From NCBI GenBank assembly GCA_027006175.1, contig JALTKS010000067.1, positions 1 through 55,947 of the forward strand: a stretch of DNA of 55,947 bases. Reading direction: 5' to 3'. A model generated the notes under the pieces. It worked only from the letters and a program-made list of their open reading frames with translations. It had not been told where the DNA came from and did not search any database. Below are positions 28,598 through 38,394 of this stretch, piece after piece. Within the stretch, counting starts at the first letter, position 1; every line of letters starts with the position of its first letter. The DNA comes from Gammaproteobacteria bacterium. Lineage in GTDB: Bacteria > Pseudomonadota > Gammaproteobacteria > AKS1. Made by a program: the position numbers and the translations under genes.

Positions 28598-28619
28598 TGT
28601 TATTGAACATTGTTGTCAA
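28590..28619 (-). promoter_or_regulatory. tetR-RND operon promoter
   Basis: On the minus strand, a perfect TTGACA (28619-28614) and CATACT (28595-28590) are 18 nt apart. Transcription would begin near 28583, practically at the start codon, which predicts a leaderless or nearly leaderless mRNA. The -10 lies inside the palindrome, so a bound repressor would block polymerase. Confidence 0.65.
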
Positions 28620-28676
28620 TTATTTTTATACGCAAATAAATCAGTAAGTTAGGATATTTAGTAAAGATATTTAGAG

Positions 28677-31600
28677 ATGGAAACAGACTATAAGAGCCTA
28701 TTCAAGCCGCCACTGCCTGCCAAGCATAGTGAAATAAGACAGTGGGGTCGCTTATACGGAAGCAGTACAGCACTAGTGATTGCCCAAGCGGCTAAACACC
28801 ATCAGGCACCCGTGGTAGTCGTCACAGGTGATACAACTGAAAGTCTCCAACTAGAGCAAACATTACGTGTGTTTGTTGAGAATGAACTCGATATTCATTT
28901 ATTCCCCGACTGGGAGACCCTACCCTATGATATGTTTTCACCGCATCAGGACATCATCTCGCAGCGACTGGAAACACTCTATAAACTACCCGAAATAAAA
29001 CGGGGCATCGTTATCTTACCTGTTGAAACCTTAATGCAGCGAATTATTCCGCGTGGCTACATTGATGTAAACAGCTTAATGCTGGAATGTGGACAAACCA
29101 TTAACCTTAATTCATTACGTGCCAAGCTTGAGCAGTCGGGGTATCTCTGCGTACCGCAGGTACAAGATCATGGTGATTTTGCTGTACGGGGTAATTTAAT
29201 CGATCTTTATCCAATGGGAAGTCAACTTCCCTATCGTATTGATTTATTCGATGATGAAATCGAGACCATTCGTTTTTTTGATCCCGATACGCAACGTTCA
29301 TTAGAAAATATAAACGAGATTCGTTTACTTCCTGCCCGAGAGTTTCCACTGGATGAAGAAAGCATCAATCGTTTCCGACAAAACTTTCGTAGTACATTTG
29401 ATATTAGTCCTAATTCAAGTCCCTTATACCGTGACATAAGCCAGGGAATACCCTCAGGGGGTATTGAATACTATATCCCACTATTTTTTGAAAAGATGGC
29501 CAGTTTATTTGACTATCTACCCAAAGATAGTTTACTCATTTCTATCAATGATACTGACGATGCGGCTGAGAAATTTCATGAAGAAGCACAACAACGCTAT
29601 GAACAAGATCGGCATGATTTAGAACGTCCATTACTACAACCCGATGTACTATTTCTGGACTGTGATGTACTCGATAAAAATATTAAACAGTTTAAGCAGA
29701 TTAAGTTACAGCACTTTGAACTAGAGCCTGCTGAAAATACAGATAACTTTGCTTCATCCGCCATTACATCCCTGGCACTCAGTGCGCGTGCGCAAGATCC
29801 AGCTAAATTAATCAAGGATTTCATTAAACAGTTTAATGGACGCATTTTGATTGCCGCCGAATCACCGGGGCGACGTGAGTTTATATTAGATACATTACGC
29901 GAGTACGCAATACACCCAACAACCATCGAGAACTGGCAGCACTTTGTTGATGGAGACTATCAACTTGCCATAACGGTTGCGCCACTGGAACAAGGTTTAA
30001 TTTTAGAAAACCCTCGTCTTGCCATTATTAGTGAAACACAAATATTTGGTGAACAAGCCCGCCAATCACGCCGCCGTAAAAAATCAAATCAGGATAGCGA
30101 TGCCATTATACGCAACCTGACTGAACTCAGTATTGGTGCGCCTGTTGTGCATGAACATCATGGCGTCGGACGTTATCTCGGCTTGCAAATGCTGGACGTT
30201 GGGAATATTAAACAAGAATTTTTAACACTGGAATATGCAGGCGATGACAAATTATATGTTCCGGTCGCATCATTAGAGCTTATTAGCCGTTACACGGGTA
30301 GCTCACCAGAAACAGCCCCCATGCACAAACTTGGCTCTGAAGTTTGGTCAAAAGCCAAAAAGCGTGCCAGTGAAAAAGCACGCGATGTTGCAGCTGAACT
30401 ACTGGATATTTATGCTCGTCGCGCAGCAAGAAAAGGCTTTGCCTACCCTGCTCCTGATGAATTATATAATTCCTTTGCAGCAAGTTTTCCCTTTGAAGAA
30501 ACGCCTGATCAGGAGTCAGCTATTCATGATGTTATCCATGATATGACGCGTGATCAGCCCATGGACAGACTCATCTGTGGTGATGTTGGCTTCGGCAAAA
30601 CAGAAGTCGCAATGCGTGCCGCGTTTTTAGCAACGCAAGCAACCAAACAAGTTGCCGTACTGGTACCCACCACTTTATTAGCACAACAACATTTTGAAAA
30701 CTTTCACGACAGATTTGCAGACTGGCCTGTTCGTATTGAAGTTTTATCCCGGTTTCAATCGAGTAAGGCATTAGACAAAACCATTAACGACCTTGCCAAT
30801 GGCAAAGTTGATATTGTTATCGGTACGCATAAGTTAATTCAAAGTGATATTAAATTTAAGAATCTGGGTCTTGTGATTATTGATGAAGAACACCGGTTTG
30901 GCGTAAGACAGAAAGATCGCTTTAAATCACTGCGCTCTGAAGTTGATGTATTAACGCTGACTGCAACACCAATTCCTCGCACATTAAATATGGCATTATC
31001 TCAAATACGGGATATGTCGATTATTGCCACGGCCCCGGCCAACAGATTATCAATTAAAACCTTTGTCCGTGAATGGGATGATGGCTTGTTACGTGAAGCT
31101 TTTATTCGTGAAATAAAACGTGGCGGACAAGTTTACTTCTTGCATAATGAAGTAAAAAATATTGAACGTGTTCAGCAACAACTACAAGCACTCGTGCCTG
31201 AAGCAAACATACGTATTGCACATGGTCAGATGCGTGAGCGTGACCTTGAGCATGTCATGCTCGATTTTTATCACCAACGCTTCAATGTCTTACTTTGTAC
31301 CACTATTATTGAAACAGGTATTGATGTGCCAAGTGCCAATACCATTATTATGAATCGCGCCGATAAATTTGGTTTAGCACAGTTGTACCAATTACGTGGG
31401 CGTGTGGGTCGTTCACATCATCGTGCCTATGCATATTTAATTCGTCCTGAACGCCGCAGCTTGAGTTCGGATGCAGTAAAACGACTTGAAGCGATTGAGT
31501 CTCTTGAAGATTTAGGTACCGGTTTCATGCTTGCAACCCACGATCTTGAAATACGTGGTGCAGGTGAATTACTCGGTGATGGGCAAAGTGGTCAAATACA

Positions 31601-32141
31601 TGAAATTGGCTTTAGCATGTACACCGAATTACTTGAACGTGCCGTACAGGCACTGCGAGAAGGCAAACAACCTAATTTAGACAAACCGCTTCACAGTGGC
31701 ACTGAAATCAATCTTCACATGCCGGCACTGATCCCTGACGACTATCTTGGCGATGTGCATTTACGTCTTATTATGTACAAACGTATTGCTAATGCGGTCG
31801 ACTCTGAAGAATTACGTGAGTTACAAGTTGAAATGATTGATCGTTTTGGACTGCTACCTGAGGCAATCAAGACCTTGTTCCGTGTTACCGAGCTTAAATT
31901 ACTCGCGACAAGACTGGGGATTGCCAAAATAGATGCCAGTGTCGATGGTGGCCGTATTGTCTTTGATGATGCCCCGAACATTGATACGACTGCGCTCATC
32001 AAATTAATCCAGACCCAAAGCCGCCGCTACCAATTCGATGGCAAGAAAACCCTTCGGATCAGTGATTTATTGCCTGATAATAGTCGTGCTGATTCACTAG
32101 AAAAAGTTATGAGTACCCTGAGCCTCGATGATGCGGCATAA
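28677..32141 (+). CDS. mfd: transcription-repair coupling factor
   Basis: 1154 aa, full length (E. coli 1148). In order: UvrB-homology module (1-350), RNA-polymerase-interacting Tudor-like domain ([15 protein letters not shown], about 485-550), SF2 translocase with [16 protein letters not shown] and [16 protein letters not shown], the second RecA-like domain with [11 protein letters not shown] and [15 protein letters not shown], and the C-terminal D7 domain. It displaces RNA polymerase stalled at lesions and recruits UvrA. The csiV-like gene overlaps or immediately follows its stop. It is divergent from tetR. Confidence 0.98.
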   Translation: METDYKSLFKPPLPAKHSEIRQWGRLYGSSTALVIAQAAKHHQAPVVVVTGDTTESLQLEQTLRVFVENELDIHLFPDWETLPYDMFSPHQDIISQRLETLYKLPEIKRGIVILPVETLMQRIIPRGYIDVNSLMLECGQTINLNSLRAKLEQSGYLCVPQVQDHGDFAVRGNLIDLYPMGSQLPYRIDLFDDEIETIRFFDPDTQRSLENINEIRLLPAREFPLDEESINRFRQNFRSTFDISPNSSPLYRDISQGIPSGGIEYYIPLFFEKMASLFDYLPKDSLLISINDTDDAAEKFHEEAQQRYEQDRHDLERPLLQPDVLFLDCDVLDKNIKQFKQIKLQHFELEPAENTDNFASSAITSLALSARAQDPAKLIKDFIKQFNGRILIAAESPGRREFILDTLREYAIHPTTIENWQHFVDGDYQLAITVAPLEQGLILENPRLAIISETQIFGEQARQSRRRKKSNQDSDAIIRNLTELSIGAPVVHEHHGVGRYLGLQMLDVGNIKQEFLTLEYAGDDKLYVPVASLELISRYTGSSPETAPMHKLGSEVWSKAKKRASEKARDVAAELLDIYARRAARKGFAYPAPDELYNSFAASFPFEETPDQESAIHDVIHDMTRDQPMDRLICGDVGFGKTEVAMRAAFLATQATKQVAVLVPTTLLAQQHFENFHDRFADWPVRIEVLSRFQSSKALDKTINDLANGKVDIVIGTHKLIQSDIKFKNLGLVIIDEEHRFGVRQKDRFKSLRSEVDVLTLTATPIPRTLNMALSQIRDMSIIATAPANRLSIKTFVREWDDGLLREAFIREIKRGGQVYFLHNEVKNIERVQQQLQALVPEANIRIAHGQMRERDLEHVMLDFYHQRFNVLLCTTIIETGIDVPSANTIIMNRADKFGLAQLYQLRGRVGRSHHRAYAYLIRPERRSLSSDAVKRLEAIESLEDLGTGFMLATHDLEIRGAGELLGDGQSGQIHEIGFSMYTELLERAVQALREGKQPNLDKPLHSGTEINLHMPALIPDDYLGDVHLRLIMYKRIANAVDSEELRELQVEMIDRFGLLPEAIKTLFRVTELKLLATRLGIAKIDASVDGGRIVFDDAPNIDTTALIKLIQTQSRRYQFDGKKTLRISDLLPDNSRADSLEKVMSTLSLDDAA

Positions 32142-32148
32142 TAACGCT

Positions 32149-32925
32149 ATGCAAAAAATGAAATTAGTTATCATTACATTTATTTTCAGTGGGTTACTGA
32201 ATATTTCAAGTACCAGCCTGGCAGTGGAAAATTCGCCAAACCAAACCGAGCCTGAGATCTGGTATCAGATTGAAGTGCTTGTCTATGAGCCGGTTACTCA
32301 ATCCCTTGCCGGTGAATCATGGCCAGCCATTGTCGATAATGAAATTCCTGATAATGTTATTGAGCTTGCAGCAATTGAGACACAACCTCCTCAAACAGAA
32401 GGCAAGATACTTGTTAATGCATTTCAACAACTTGCTCCTGAAACACTTGTTTTAGCAGAAACGGCCAATAAATTAATTAACTCTCGACGTTACCGGATTA
32501 TTACTCTACAAGGATGGCAGCAACCGGTTAAACCTCGTAATGAAGCAGAGTCCGTGCATTTAACCGATAAGAAAATTGATGTTACTGAAACCGATACAAA
32601 CCCACTACCTCAGGCCGGCACGGACATAACCGAGCAAGCCGCGATTAATGAAGTCAGTATTGAAACAGAAGAAATACCAGCAAAAATTAATGGCACAGTG
32701 ACTGTTAGTTTATCGCGCTACCTGCACATGGCACTTAAATTGGCTTATTACAATCCTGATGTCTATCTTGCTGAACAAATTGCTTTGCAAAAACCGGAAG
32801 AAGTATTAATTAATACATTTATGATGAAGCAATCAAGACGAATGCGCAGTAAAGAAGTGCATGTATTCGACCACCCCTACTTTGGCGTGATTGCAACCAT
32901 TACGCCTATAAGTCGCGACATGTAG
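32149..32925 (+). CDS. CsiV-like secreted protein
   Basis: 258 aa from the chosen ATG at 32149. ATGs at 32128 and 32131 would overlap mfd and add a polar extension before the signal peptide (MKLVIITFIFSGLLNISSTS). The mature part starts with WYQIEVLVYEP and ends with HPYFGVIATITPIS, features of the CsiV family that follows mfd in many gammaproteobacteria. A central acidic linker of about 60 residues is low in complexity. In Shewanella, CsiV relatives are described as peptidoglycan-associated, but its molecular role is unclear. Convergent with mtnP, overlapping its 3' end by 20 nt. Confidence 0.78.
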   Translation: MQKMKLVIITFIFSGLLNISSTSLAVENSPNQTEPEIWYQIEVLVYEPVTQSLAGESWPAIVDNEIPDNVIELAAIETQPPQTEGKILVNAFQQLAPETLVLAETANKLINSRRYRIITLQGWQQPVKPRNEAESVHLTDKKIDVTETDTNPLPQAGTDITEQAAINEVSIETEEIPAKINGTVTVSLSRYLHMALKLAYYNPDVYLAEQIALQKPEEVLINTFMMKQSRRMRSKEVHVFDHPYFGVIATITPISRDM

Positions 32926-33655
32926 GTAAAATCATTTCGAGTAACTTCTCGATTTTCTGCATACCACTTAATAAGTTTTGCTCGATTTCATTCAAGGTAA
33001 TTTCACCATCGCCTCGTCCTGCTGCACGATTCGCAATCACCGCACATGAGGCATAGCAAAGATCCAGCTCTCTCGCCAATGCTGCTTCGGGCATACCCGT
33101 CATACCAATCATATCGGCACCATCGCGTTCCAGACGATTTACTTCAGCAGCCGTTTCTAATCGAGGGCCTTGTGTGACCGCATAGGTTCCTTTGTCACTT
33201 ATATTAATTCCGGCATTTCTTCCTGCATTGATCGCAAGCTGACGCATGGCCTCACAATAAGGCCAGGTGAAATCAATATGTCTCACGGGCCCATCGCTTT
33301 TATCAAAAAAGGTATTACTACGAGACCAGGTATAATCAATAATTTGATCTGGAATAACAATTTCACCGGGAACAAGATCGTCACGAATCCCACCGACTGC
33401 TGCAATTGCTAATACATTTTCGACACCAATCGATTTCAATGCCCAAATATTAGCGCGATAGTTAACATCGTGAGGCGGAATAGTATGACCATGCCCATGT
33501 CGTGGTAAGAAAATAACTTCATGTCCACACAATACCCCGTGCGTTACTGGACCAGAAGGCTCACCATAAGGAGTACGAACCATTTCACGGCGCGTTATTT
33601 TCAGTGCGGCTATCGACGCTAAACCGGTTCCACCAATAATTGCTATTTTAGACAT
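32906..33655 (-). CDS. mtnP: S-methyl-5'-thioinosine (methylthioadenosine-type) phosphorylase
   Basis: 249 aa. The MTAP/PNP family start reads IAIIGGTGLA. The phosphate-binding RHGHGHTIPPHDVNYRAN and GMTGMPEAALARELDL are complete. The base-recognition segment reads VIANRAAGR, with Asn where human MTAP has Asp-220 (ATDYDCW). Asn there favours 6-oxopurines, as in the Pseudomonas methylthioinosine phosphorylase. It would split methylthioinosine into hypoxanthine and methylthioribose-1-phosphate. The hpt gene 3 nt upstream recovers hypoxanthine, and mtaD at 40946 would make the substrate. Specificity is inferred, the family is certain. Confidence 0.9.
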   Translation of the reverse strand: MSKIAIIGGTGLASIAALKITRREMVRTPYGEPSGPVTHGVLCGHEVIFLPRHGHGHTIPPHDVNYRANIWALKSIGVENVLAIAAVGGIRDDLVPGEIVIPDQIIDYTWSRSNTFFDKSDGPVRHIDFTWPYCEAMRQLAINAGRNAGINISDKGTYAVTQGPRLETAAEVNRLERDGADMIGMTGMPEAALARELDLCYASCAVIANRAAGRGDGEITLNEIEQNLLSGMQKIEKLLEMILPTCRDL

Positions 33656-33658
33656 TTT

Positions 33659-34219
33659 TTATTCCATTTCCGGTATTGCATAGATACCCGAAGCATTACG
33701 CAAATAGCCTTTGTAATCCATACCACAACCAAAGACATAGCGGTTCTCAACCGCCAAGCCAATAAAATCAACATTAACCGCTGTTTTTTTCTGACAGGAT
33801 TTATCCAGTAAAATCGCTGAATAAACTTTCTTCGCCCCCGCTGCTAAACAGTCTTGTATTAACGCTTCTAACGTTAGCCCTTCATCAAAGATGTCATCGA
33901 CAATTAACACAACTCGATCTTTCAATGATTCTGTTGGTCGTGCAATCCAGTCTAATTTAGCGCCATGCAAGGCACCTCGATAGCGGGAAGCATGAATATA
34001 ATCAACTGACAGCGGAAAATCCAAACGTTCTAATAATTTCCCCGTAGTAATAATACCGCCAATCATTGTGCACAGCACTAATGGTTTCGTTTCAGAAAGT
34101 GCTTCCGATATTTTATCGGCAACAGTATCAAGCGCAGCGTTTACTTCACTCTCTGTATAAAGACAATCGGCAGATGCCTGAATAGCAAGTAAGTCATCTC
34201 GCGTTAACTCACCTTGCAT
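33659..34219 (-). CDS. hpt: hypoxanthine-guanine phosphoribosyltransferase
   Basis: 186 aa PRTase. The PRPP-binding motif is VVLIVDDIFDEGLTLEA. The flexible loop and the base-binding Lys/Tyr region (VENRYVFGCGMDYKGYLRN) are typical of type I HPRT. It converts hypoxanthine or guanine to IMP or GMP. It lies between the 87-aa gene (1 nt) and mtnP (3 nt), inside a long minus-strand operon. The pairing with mtnP makes hypoxanthine released from methylthioinosine its obvious substrate. Confidence 0.93.
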   Translation of the reverse strand: MQGELTRDDLLAIQASADCLYTESEVNAALDTVADKISEALSETKPLVLCTMIGGIITTGKLLERLDFPLSVDYIHASRYRGALHGAKLDWIARPTESLKDRVVLIVDDIFDEGLTLEALIQDCLAAGAKKVYSAILLDKSCQKKTAVNVDFIGLAVENRYVFGCGMDYKGYLRNASGIYAIPEME

Positions 34220-34220
34220 G

Positions 34221-34484
34221 TTATTTTTCTTTGGGTGGTGTTAGCGAAACAACCACTTTATCTTGTGGTTCATCAGTAAAGCGTGGGCGTTTACCTGTAG
34301 GTGCTAACTCATGTTCACGTGATGTGATCAATGCAAGACATTGACGAATATCATTGATTGTTACATCCGACAAAGGGTGTTTCATCCCCGGTTCAGTGGT
34401 CGTATCTTTAATGACGTTCGTTATTACCATTTTAACGGCGCGCAAGACCTTTAATTCTTTGTCTTGATCTGATTCATTACTCAT
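34221..34484 (-). CDS. small hypothetical cytoplasmic protein
   Basis: 87 aa, charged at both ends, with no signal peptide or membrane segment. The middle (AVKMVITNVIKDT ... VTINDIRQCLALITSREHEL) predicts two helices. The C-terminus is basic and proline-containing. I do not recognise a family. It is very tightly placed: 13 nt after the MscS gene and 1 nt before hpt, so it is part of the same transcript and most likely a real gene. No function can be given. Confidence 0.78.
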   Translation of the reverse strand: MSNESDQDKELKVLRAVKMVITNVIKDTTTEPGMKHPLSDVTINDIRQCLALITSREHELAPTGKRPRFTDEPQDKVVVSLTPPKEK

Positions 34485-34497
34485 GAGAACTCCAATA

Positions 34498-35598
34498 CTA
34501 TTCGTTTACCTGACAATTTAATGGCTCCGCCATATGAATTGTTGATGTTGGGAATGCTATTTCCGCATTATGTGACGCTATAATAGCATTAATCTTCAGC
34601 AGAACATCCTGTTTGATATCATGAAAATCAGTCCATACCGTCGTTTTTGTGAAAGTATAGATAAAAAAGTCCAGAGAAGAAGGCGCATAGGCATTAAAAT
34701 TCACCATCAAGGTCTGATTCGTATCAATATCAGGGTGGTTCAAAAGCATCTCTTTGACGTCAGCAATTATTGTTGCCAATTTATCGGCATCATCATAACG
34801 AATACCAATCGTTTCTTTAATACGCCTATTGGTCATACGTGATGGATTTTCTAACGCAATATTGGCAAACACCGAATTAGGAATATAAAGTGGCCGTTTA
34901 TCAAAGGTGCGAATACGCGTTAAACGCCAACCGATGGTTTCAACCGTCCCTTCGATATTCCTATCCGGTGAGCGAACCCAGTCGCCAACAGAAAAAGGTC
35001 GATCCAGAAAAATCATTAAACCACCAAAGAAATTCGACAATAAATCTTTTGCAGCAAAACCAATAGCAATACCACCAATGCCACCGAATGCCAATACACC
35101 TGAAATGCTATAACCCAATGTCTGCATCGCAACAAGTGTAGCGGTGATAAGAACCGAGATACGTAATAAACGACTTATTGCATCTGCCGTCGTTTTATCA
35201 ATTTCATTGCCTGCTTCACGGCTGGACTTAATGATATTTTTTTCAGCGGCTTTAATAAAACGAATAATAAACCAGGTAATCGTCGCAATCACACCCACAT
35301 CACGGATCGGAGCCACCGCACTAAAAATAATCGCATCTGAAACACCTTTTGCAATTTCTGCCGCAAAGGAAATACCAACAATCCAGACCAACAATCGTAG
35401 TGGACGACGTAACGCGCCAAGTAAAGCATCATCCCAGGTGTTTCTGGTTTTCTCGAATGTTTTTTGAACTTTGGATAAAATACGCATCAAAATAAAATTT
35501 GCTATCAATACAACAAAGACAACTATAAATATTTGATAGATCCATGCATCCTGACCACCGACATTAGTGATCTGTTCTAATAATTTATCAAAATCCAT
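34498..35598 (-). CDS. small-conductance mechanosensitive channel (MscS family)
   Basis: 366 aa. Four membrane helices (about 18-40, 62-82, 90-110 and 130-180) lead into the pore/beta domain with GIGGIAIGFAAKDLLSNFFGG and IFLDRPFSVGDWV. The cytoplasmic alpha/beta part ends the protein. It is somewhat larger than E. coli MscS (286 aa), closer to the YbdG/YnaI-like size. It opens under membrane tension during osmotic down-shock. It is located 12 nt after nagZ in the long recycling operon, where a link to wall turnover would be speculation. Confidence 0.93.
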   Translation of the reverse strand: MDFDKLLEQITNVGGQDAWIYQIFIVVFVVLIANFILMRILSKVQKTFEKTRNTWDDALLGALRRPLRLLVWIVGISFAAEIAKGVSDAIIFSAVAPIRDVGVIATITWFIIRFIKAAEKNIIKSSREAGNEIDKTTADAISRLLRISVLITATLVAMQTLGYSISGVLAFGGIGGIAIGFAAKDLLSNFFGGLMIFLDRPFSVGDWVRSPDRNIEGTVETIGWRLTRIRTFDKRPLYIPNSVFANIALENPSRMTNRRIKETIGIRYDDADKLATIIADVKEMLLNHPDIDTNQTLMVNFNAYAPSSLDFFIYTFTKTTVWTDFHDIKQDVLLKINAIIASHNAEIAFPTSTIHMAEPLNCQVNE

Positions 35599-35610
35599 TC
35601 AACTACCCTC

Positions 35611-36657
35611 TTACATATCTAAATCAAGCGTTTCTTTTAGCCCGTAACTTTCCACTGCTTTTGCCGCTTGATGCCAGTGCTGTGATTCTCTCACTGGTTC
35701 AGGTCCAAGTAAATCTCTCCCCTGCAATCTTAGCAAACGACTATTCGATGCAGGATTAACCTCCGGCTTCAATCCATCAATAACCTCAACAGCCGCCTCA
35801 CGATCATTGCAAACCAGAAACATATCACAACCTGCCTGCATACAGGCATCAGCGCGATCAACAATACCGCCCAGACCTGCCGCCCCTTTCATAGAAAGAT
35901 CATCACTAAAGATCGCGCCCTGAAAATCCAGTTCTTTGCGCAACACTTCTTTTAACCAAAACCCGGAAAATCCTGCTGGCTGATCGTGACACTGCGAGTA
36001 AATAATATGCGCAATCATAATCGCAGGCATACCAAAATGAATCATTCTTTCAAATGCCAACATATCCTCATTACGAATATCACTGTAACGACGTTCATCA
36101 ATGCTAATCGTTTCATGCGAGTCAGCAGCAATCGCACCATGACCGGGGAAATGTTTACCTACCGCCGCCATGCCAGCCTGATCCATGCCGCGCATATAAC
36201 TGTGTGCTAAATCAGCCACCACTTCAGGGCTACGATGAAAAGCACGATCACCAATTACACTGCTTACGGAGAAATCCAAATCAAGCACCGGCGCAAAACT
36301 CAAATCTGCACCTACCTCACGTAACTCGGCCGCATTGATCCAACCGGTTTGCTCCGCGAGTTGGCGTGCCAATTTTCTATCTTTATTATAAATAATTCCT
36401 AAATCTGCAACGGGCGGCAATCGCGTAAATCCATCTTTGAACCGTTGAACGCGTCCACCCTCTTGATCTACCGCAACCAATAATGGTGTTTTACGTAATG
36501 CATGAATGTTTTTAATTAACTCGGTGACTTGTCCGGGCGATTCATAATTACGCGCAAACAAAATCACCCCACCCACCAATGGGTGATGTAATACTTCTCG
36601 ATCTTCACTGCTTAATGATGTACCCGCAACATCGAGCATTAAGGGACCCAGGGACAT
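35611..36657 (-). CDS. nagZ: beta-N-acetylhexosaminidase NagZ
   Basis: 348 aa from the ATG at 36657 (MSLGPLMLDVAG). This start was chosen over the ATG at 36666 because AGGA lies 9 nt before it, while the upstream ATG directly abuts that AGGA, and because family members begin here. It is a GH3 enzyme with KHFPGHG, the catalytic His/Asp loop in DSHE and nucleophile Asp in IFSDDLSMKGA. In the cytoplasm it removes GlcNAc from anhydro-muropeptides imported during peptidoglycan recycling. It follows the two peptide permeases and a YkuD enzyme in the same operon, strongly tying them to wall recycling. Confidence 0.97.
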   Translation of the reverse strand: MSLGPLMLDVAGTSLSSEDREVLHHPLVGGVILFARNYESPGQVTELIKNIHALRKTPLLVAVDQEGGRVQRFKDGFTRLPPVADLGIIYNKDRKLARQLAEQTGWINAAELREVGADLSFAPVLDLDFSVSSVIGDRAFHRSPEVVADLAHSYMRGMDQAGMAAVGKHFPGHGAIAADSHETISIDERRYSDIRNEDMLAFERMIHFGMPAIMIAHIIYSQCHDQPAGFSGFWLKEVLRKELDFQGAIFSDDLSMKGAAGLGGIVDRADACMQAGCDMFLVCNDREAAVEVIDGLKPEVNPASNSRLLRLQGRDLLGPEPVRESQHWHQAAKAVESYGLKETLDLDM

Positions 36658-36678
36658 AATAAACATTCCTAAATAAAA

Positions 36679-37473
36679 TTAACTTCTCACATCAAGGTGA
36701 TCACGTAATTGATCACCCAGTAAATTAATCGCCATAACAACACTAAACAAAGCAATAGCCGGTATCATAACAAGATGTGGCGCAACAAGCAGGTAGCGAG
36801 AGCCATCCCTGATCATACTCCCCCATGATGATGAAGGTGCTTGCACACCCAAACCAAGAAACGACAAACCTGCTTCGGCAATAATCAGCCCCGCCACGGC
36901 AAAGGTAGCTTCAATAATCAGCGGTGCAACCAACAATGGCAATAAATGCCGAAGAATAATCTGATAACTACTGGTTCCCAGTGAACGTGCCGCTATAATG
37001 TGATCACGATTTTTCAAGAGCAATGTTTGCCCACGAGCAAGTCGGGCAAAACCAACCCAACCTACAATACTTAGTGCCAGTACTACATTCCCCACACCCG
37101 GCCCGAGTAATCCTGCCAGGGCAATGGCGAGTAATATCCCGGGAAATGCCAGAATTATATCAGTGATTCGCATAATTAATTGATCTAACCAACCACCCAA
37201 CCAGGCGCTACTAACACCAATAATTGTCCCGACTAGCAACGTAACCAACATCACAGAAAAGGCGACAAACAAGGACACTTGTGCGCCACTTAGTAATCGG
37301 TCACTCACCGAACGTCCCAAGTCGTCTTCACCTAACCAACTTGCATCTCCTGGAACAGCCAATATTTGTTGTAAGTTAATATCATTTGGCTGGAGTGAGA
37401 ACAACGGTTGTAGTAACACAACCAAAATCCAAAATAATAGAATCAGGAAAGGCAGGTATCGAAATATCTTCAT
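36679..37473 (-). CDS. peptide ABC transporter permease, DppC/OppC type
   Basis: 264 aa from the ATG at 37473, which overlaps the stop of the upstream permease gene as TGATG. An in-frame ATG at 37485 would add four residues. There is one N-terminal helix, then the DppC core with GEDDLGRSVSDRLLSGAQVSL, five helices and the EAA loop (ARSLGTSSYQIILRHLLP). It pairs with the DppB-type gene. No ATPase gene (DppD/F) is present anywhere in this operon. The cargo is likely a peptide, perhaps from murein, given nagZ directly downstream. Confidence 0.93.
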   Translation of the reverse strand: MKIFRYLPFLILLFWILVVLLQPLFSLQPNDINLQQILAVPGDASWLGEDDLGRSVSDRLLSGAQVSLFVAFSVMLVTLLVGTIIGVSSAWLGGWLDQLIMRITDIILAFPGILLAIALAGLLGPGVGNVVLALSIVGWVGFARLARGQTLLLKNRDHIIAARSLGTSSYQIILRHLLPLLVAPLIIEATFAVAGLIIAEAGLSFLGLGVQAPSSSWGSMIRDGSRYLLVAPHLVMIPAIALFSVVMAINLLGDQLRDHLDVRS

Positions 37474-38393
37474 CACGCTGCACACCGAATGCGTGGGTCA
37501 ATCAATTGATAAATTATATCGGTGATCATATTCACCACTACATAGACTGCACTAATGAATAAAATACACCCTTGCAATAAAGGGTAGTCACGGCGTTGAA
37601 TCGCTTCAACAGTCAATCGACCAATACCCGGCCAGTCAAACACCGTTTCGGTAATAACTGCACCCGCGAGTAACCCGCCTAACTGCAACCCTAATAAAGT
37701 AATCATAGGTAACATGGCATTTCGTAAAGCATGCCGAAACATCACGCGTATCGGTGAGAAACCTCTTGCATACGCACTACGAATATAATCTTCACTCATA
37801 ACTTCAAGCAAACTACTACGTAACATTCTCGCCAGTATAGCTGCCATCACTGTTCCCAATGTGATCGCTGGTAGTACTAAAGACAGAAATCCATCTCGAC
37901 CACTCACAGGAAACCAGCCTAACCACAATGAAAAAATCAAAACCAGCACAGGACCAAAAACAAAATTGGGAATAGCGATACCCAGCAACATAAAACTACT
38001 GCTAGCCATGTCCCATAATTTACCTTTGTGCATTGCTGCCCACATACCAAAAGGAACGGCTAATACAATACCCACAATAACCGCTGCCAGAGCTAATTCT
38101 GCTGATGCCGGTAGTCTCTGTAGAATTAATGTCGTCACCGGCTGGCGACTGTATAGTGAATTGCCTAAGTCGCCTTGCAGTAAGCCCGACATATAACTTA
38201 ACCATTGGCTCATCAATGGTTGATTTAGGCCCAATGCTTCACGAAGGGCTTCTCGATCAGACAGTCTCGCGGTTTCACCCAGAATAACTTCTACCGGATC
38301 ACCTGGAATAACGTGAATAAAAAAGAACACAATGACACTCACGCCAAACATCACCACAAAAGCAGAGAAAATACGTATGAATAAAATCTGCAT
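37473..38393 (-). CDS. peptide ABC transporter permease, DppB/OppB type
   Basis: 306 aa with six membrane helices and the DppB/OppB signature VFFFIHVIPGDPVEVILGE. The EAA loop reads AYARGFSPIRVMFRHALRNAM. GAVITETVFDWPGIG is also typical. It begins 1 nt after the YkuD gene, so the order is binding protein - YkuD enzyme - permease - permease - nagZ. The membrane unit is complete, but its energising ATPases must be encoded elsewhere or borrowed from another Dpp/Opp system. Confidence 0.94.
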   Translation of the reverse strand: MQILFIRIFSAFVVMFGVSVIVFFFIHVIPGDPVEVILGETARLSDREALREALGLNQPLMSQWLSYMSGLLQGDLGNSLYSRQPVTTLILQRLPASAELALAAVIVGIVLAVPFGMWAAMHKGKLWDMASSSFMLLGIAIPNFVFGPVLVLIFSLWLGWFPVSGRDGFLSLVLPAITLGTVMAAILARMLRSSLLEVMSEDYIRSAYARGFSPIRVMFRHALRNAMLPMITLLGLQLGGLLAGAVITETVFDWPGIGRLTVEAIQRRDYPLLQGCILFISAVYVVVNMITDIIYQLIDPRIRCAA

Positions 38394-38394
38394 C

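Noticed and set aside
36658-36666. ATG 36666 as nagZ start
   Set aside because: AGGA directly abuts it. The same AGGA is ideally placed for ATG 36657, which also matches the family N-terminus.
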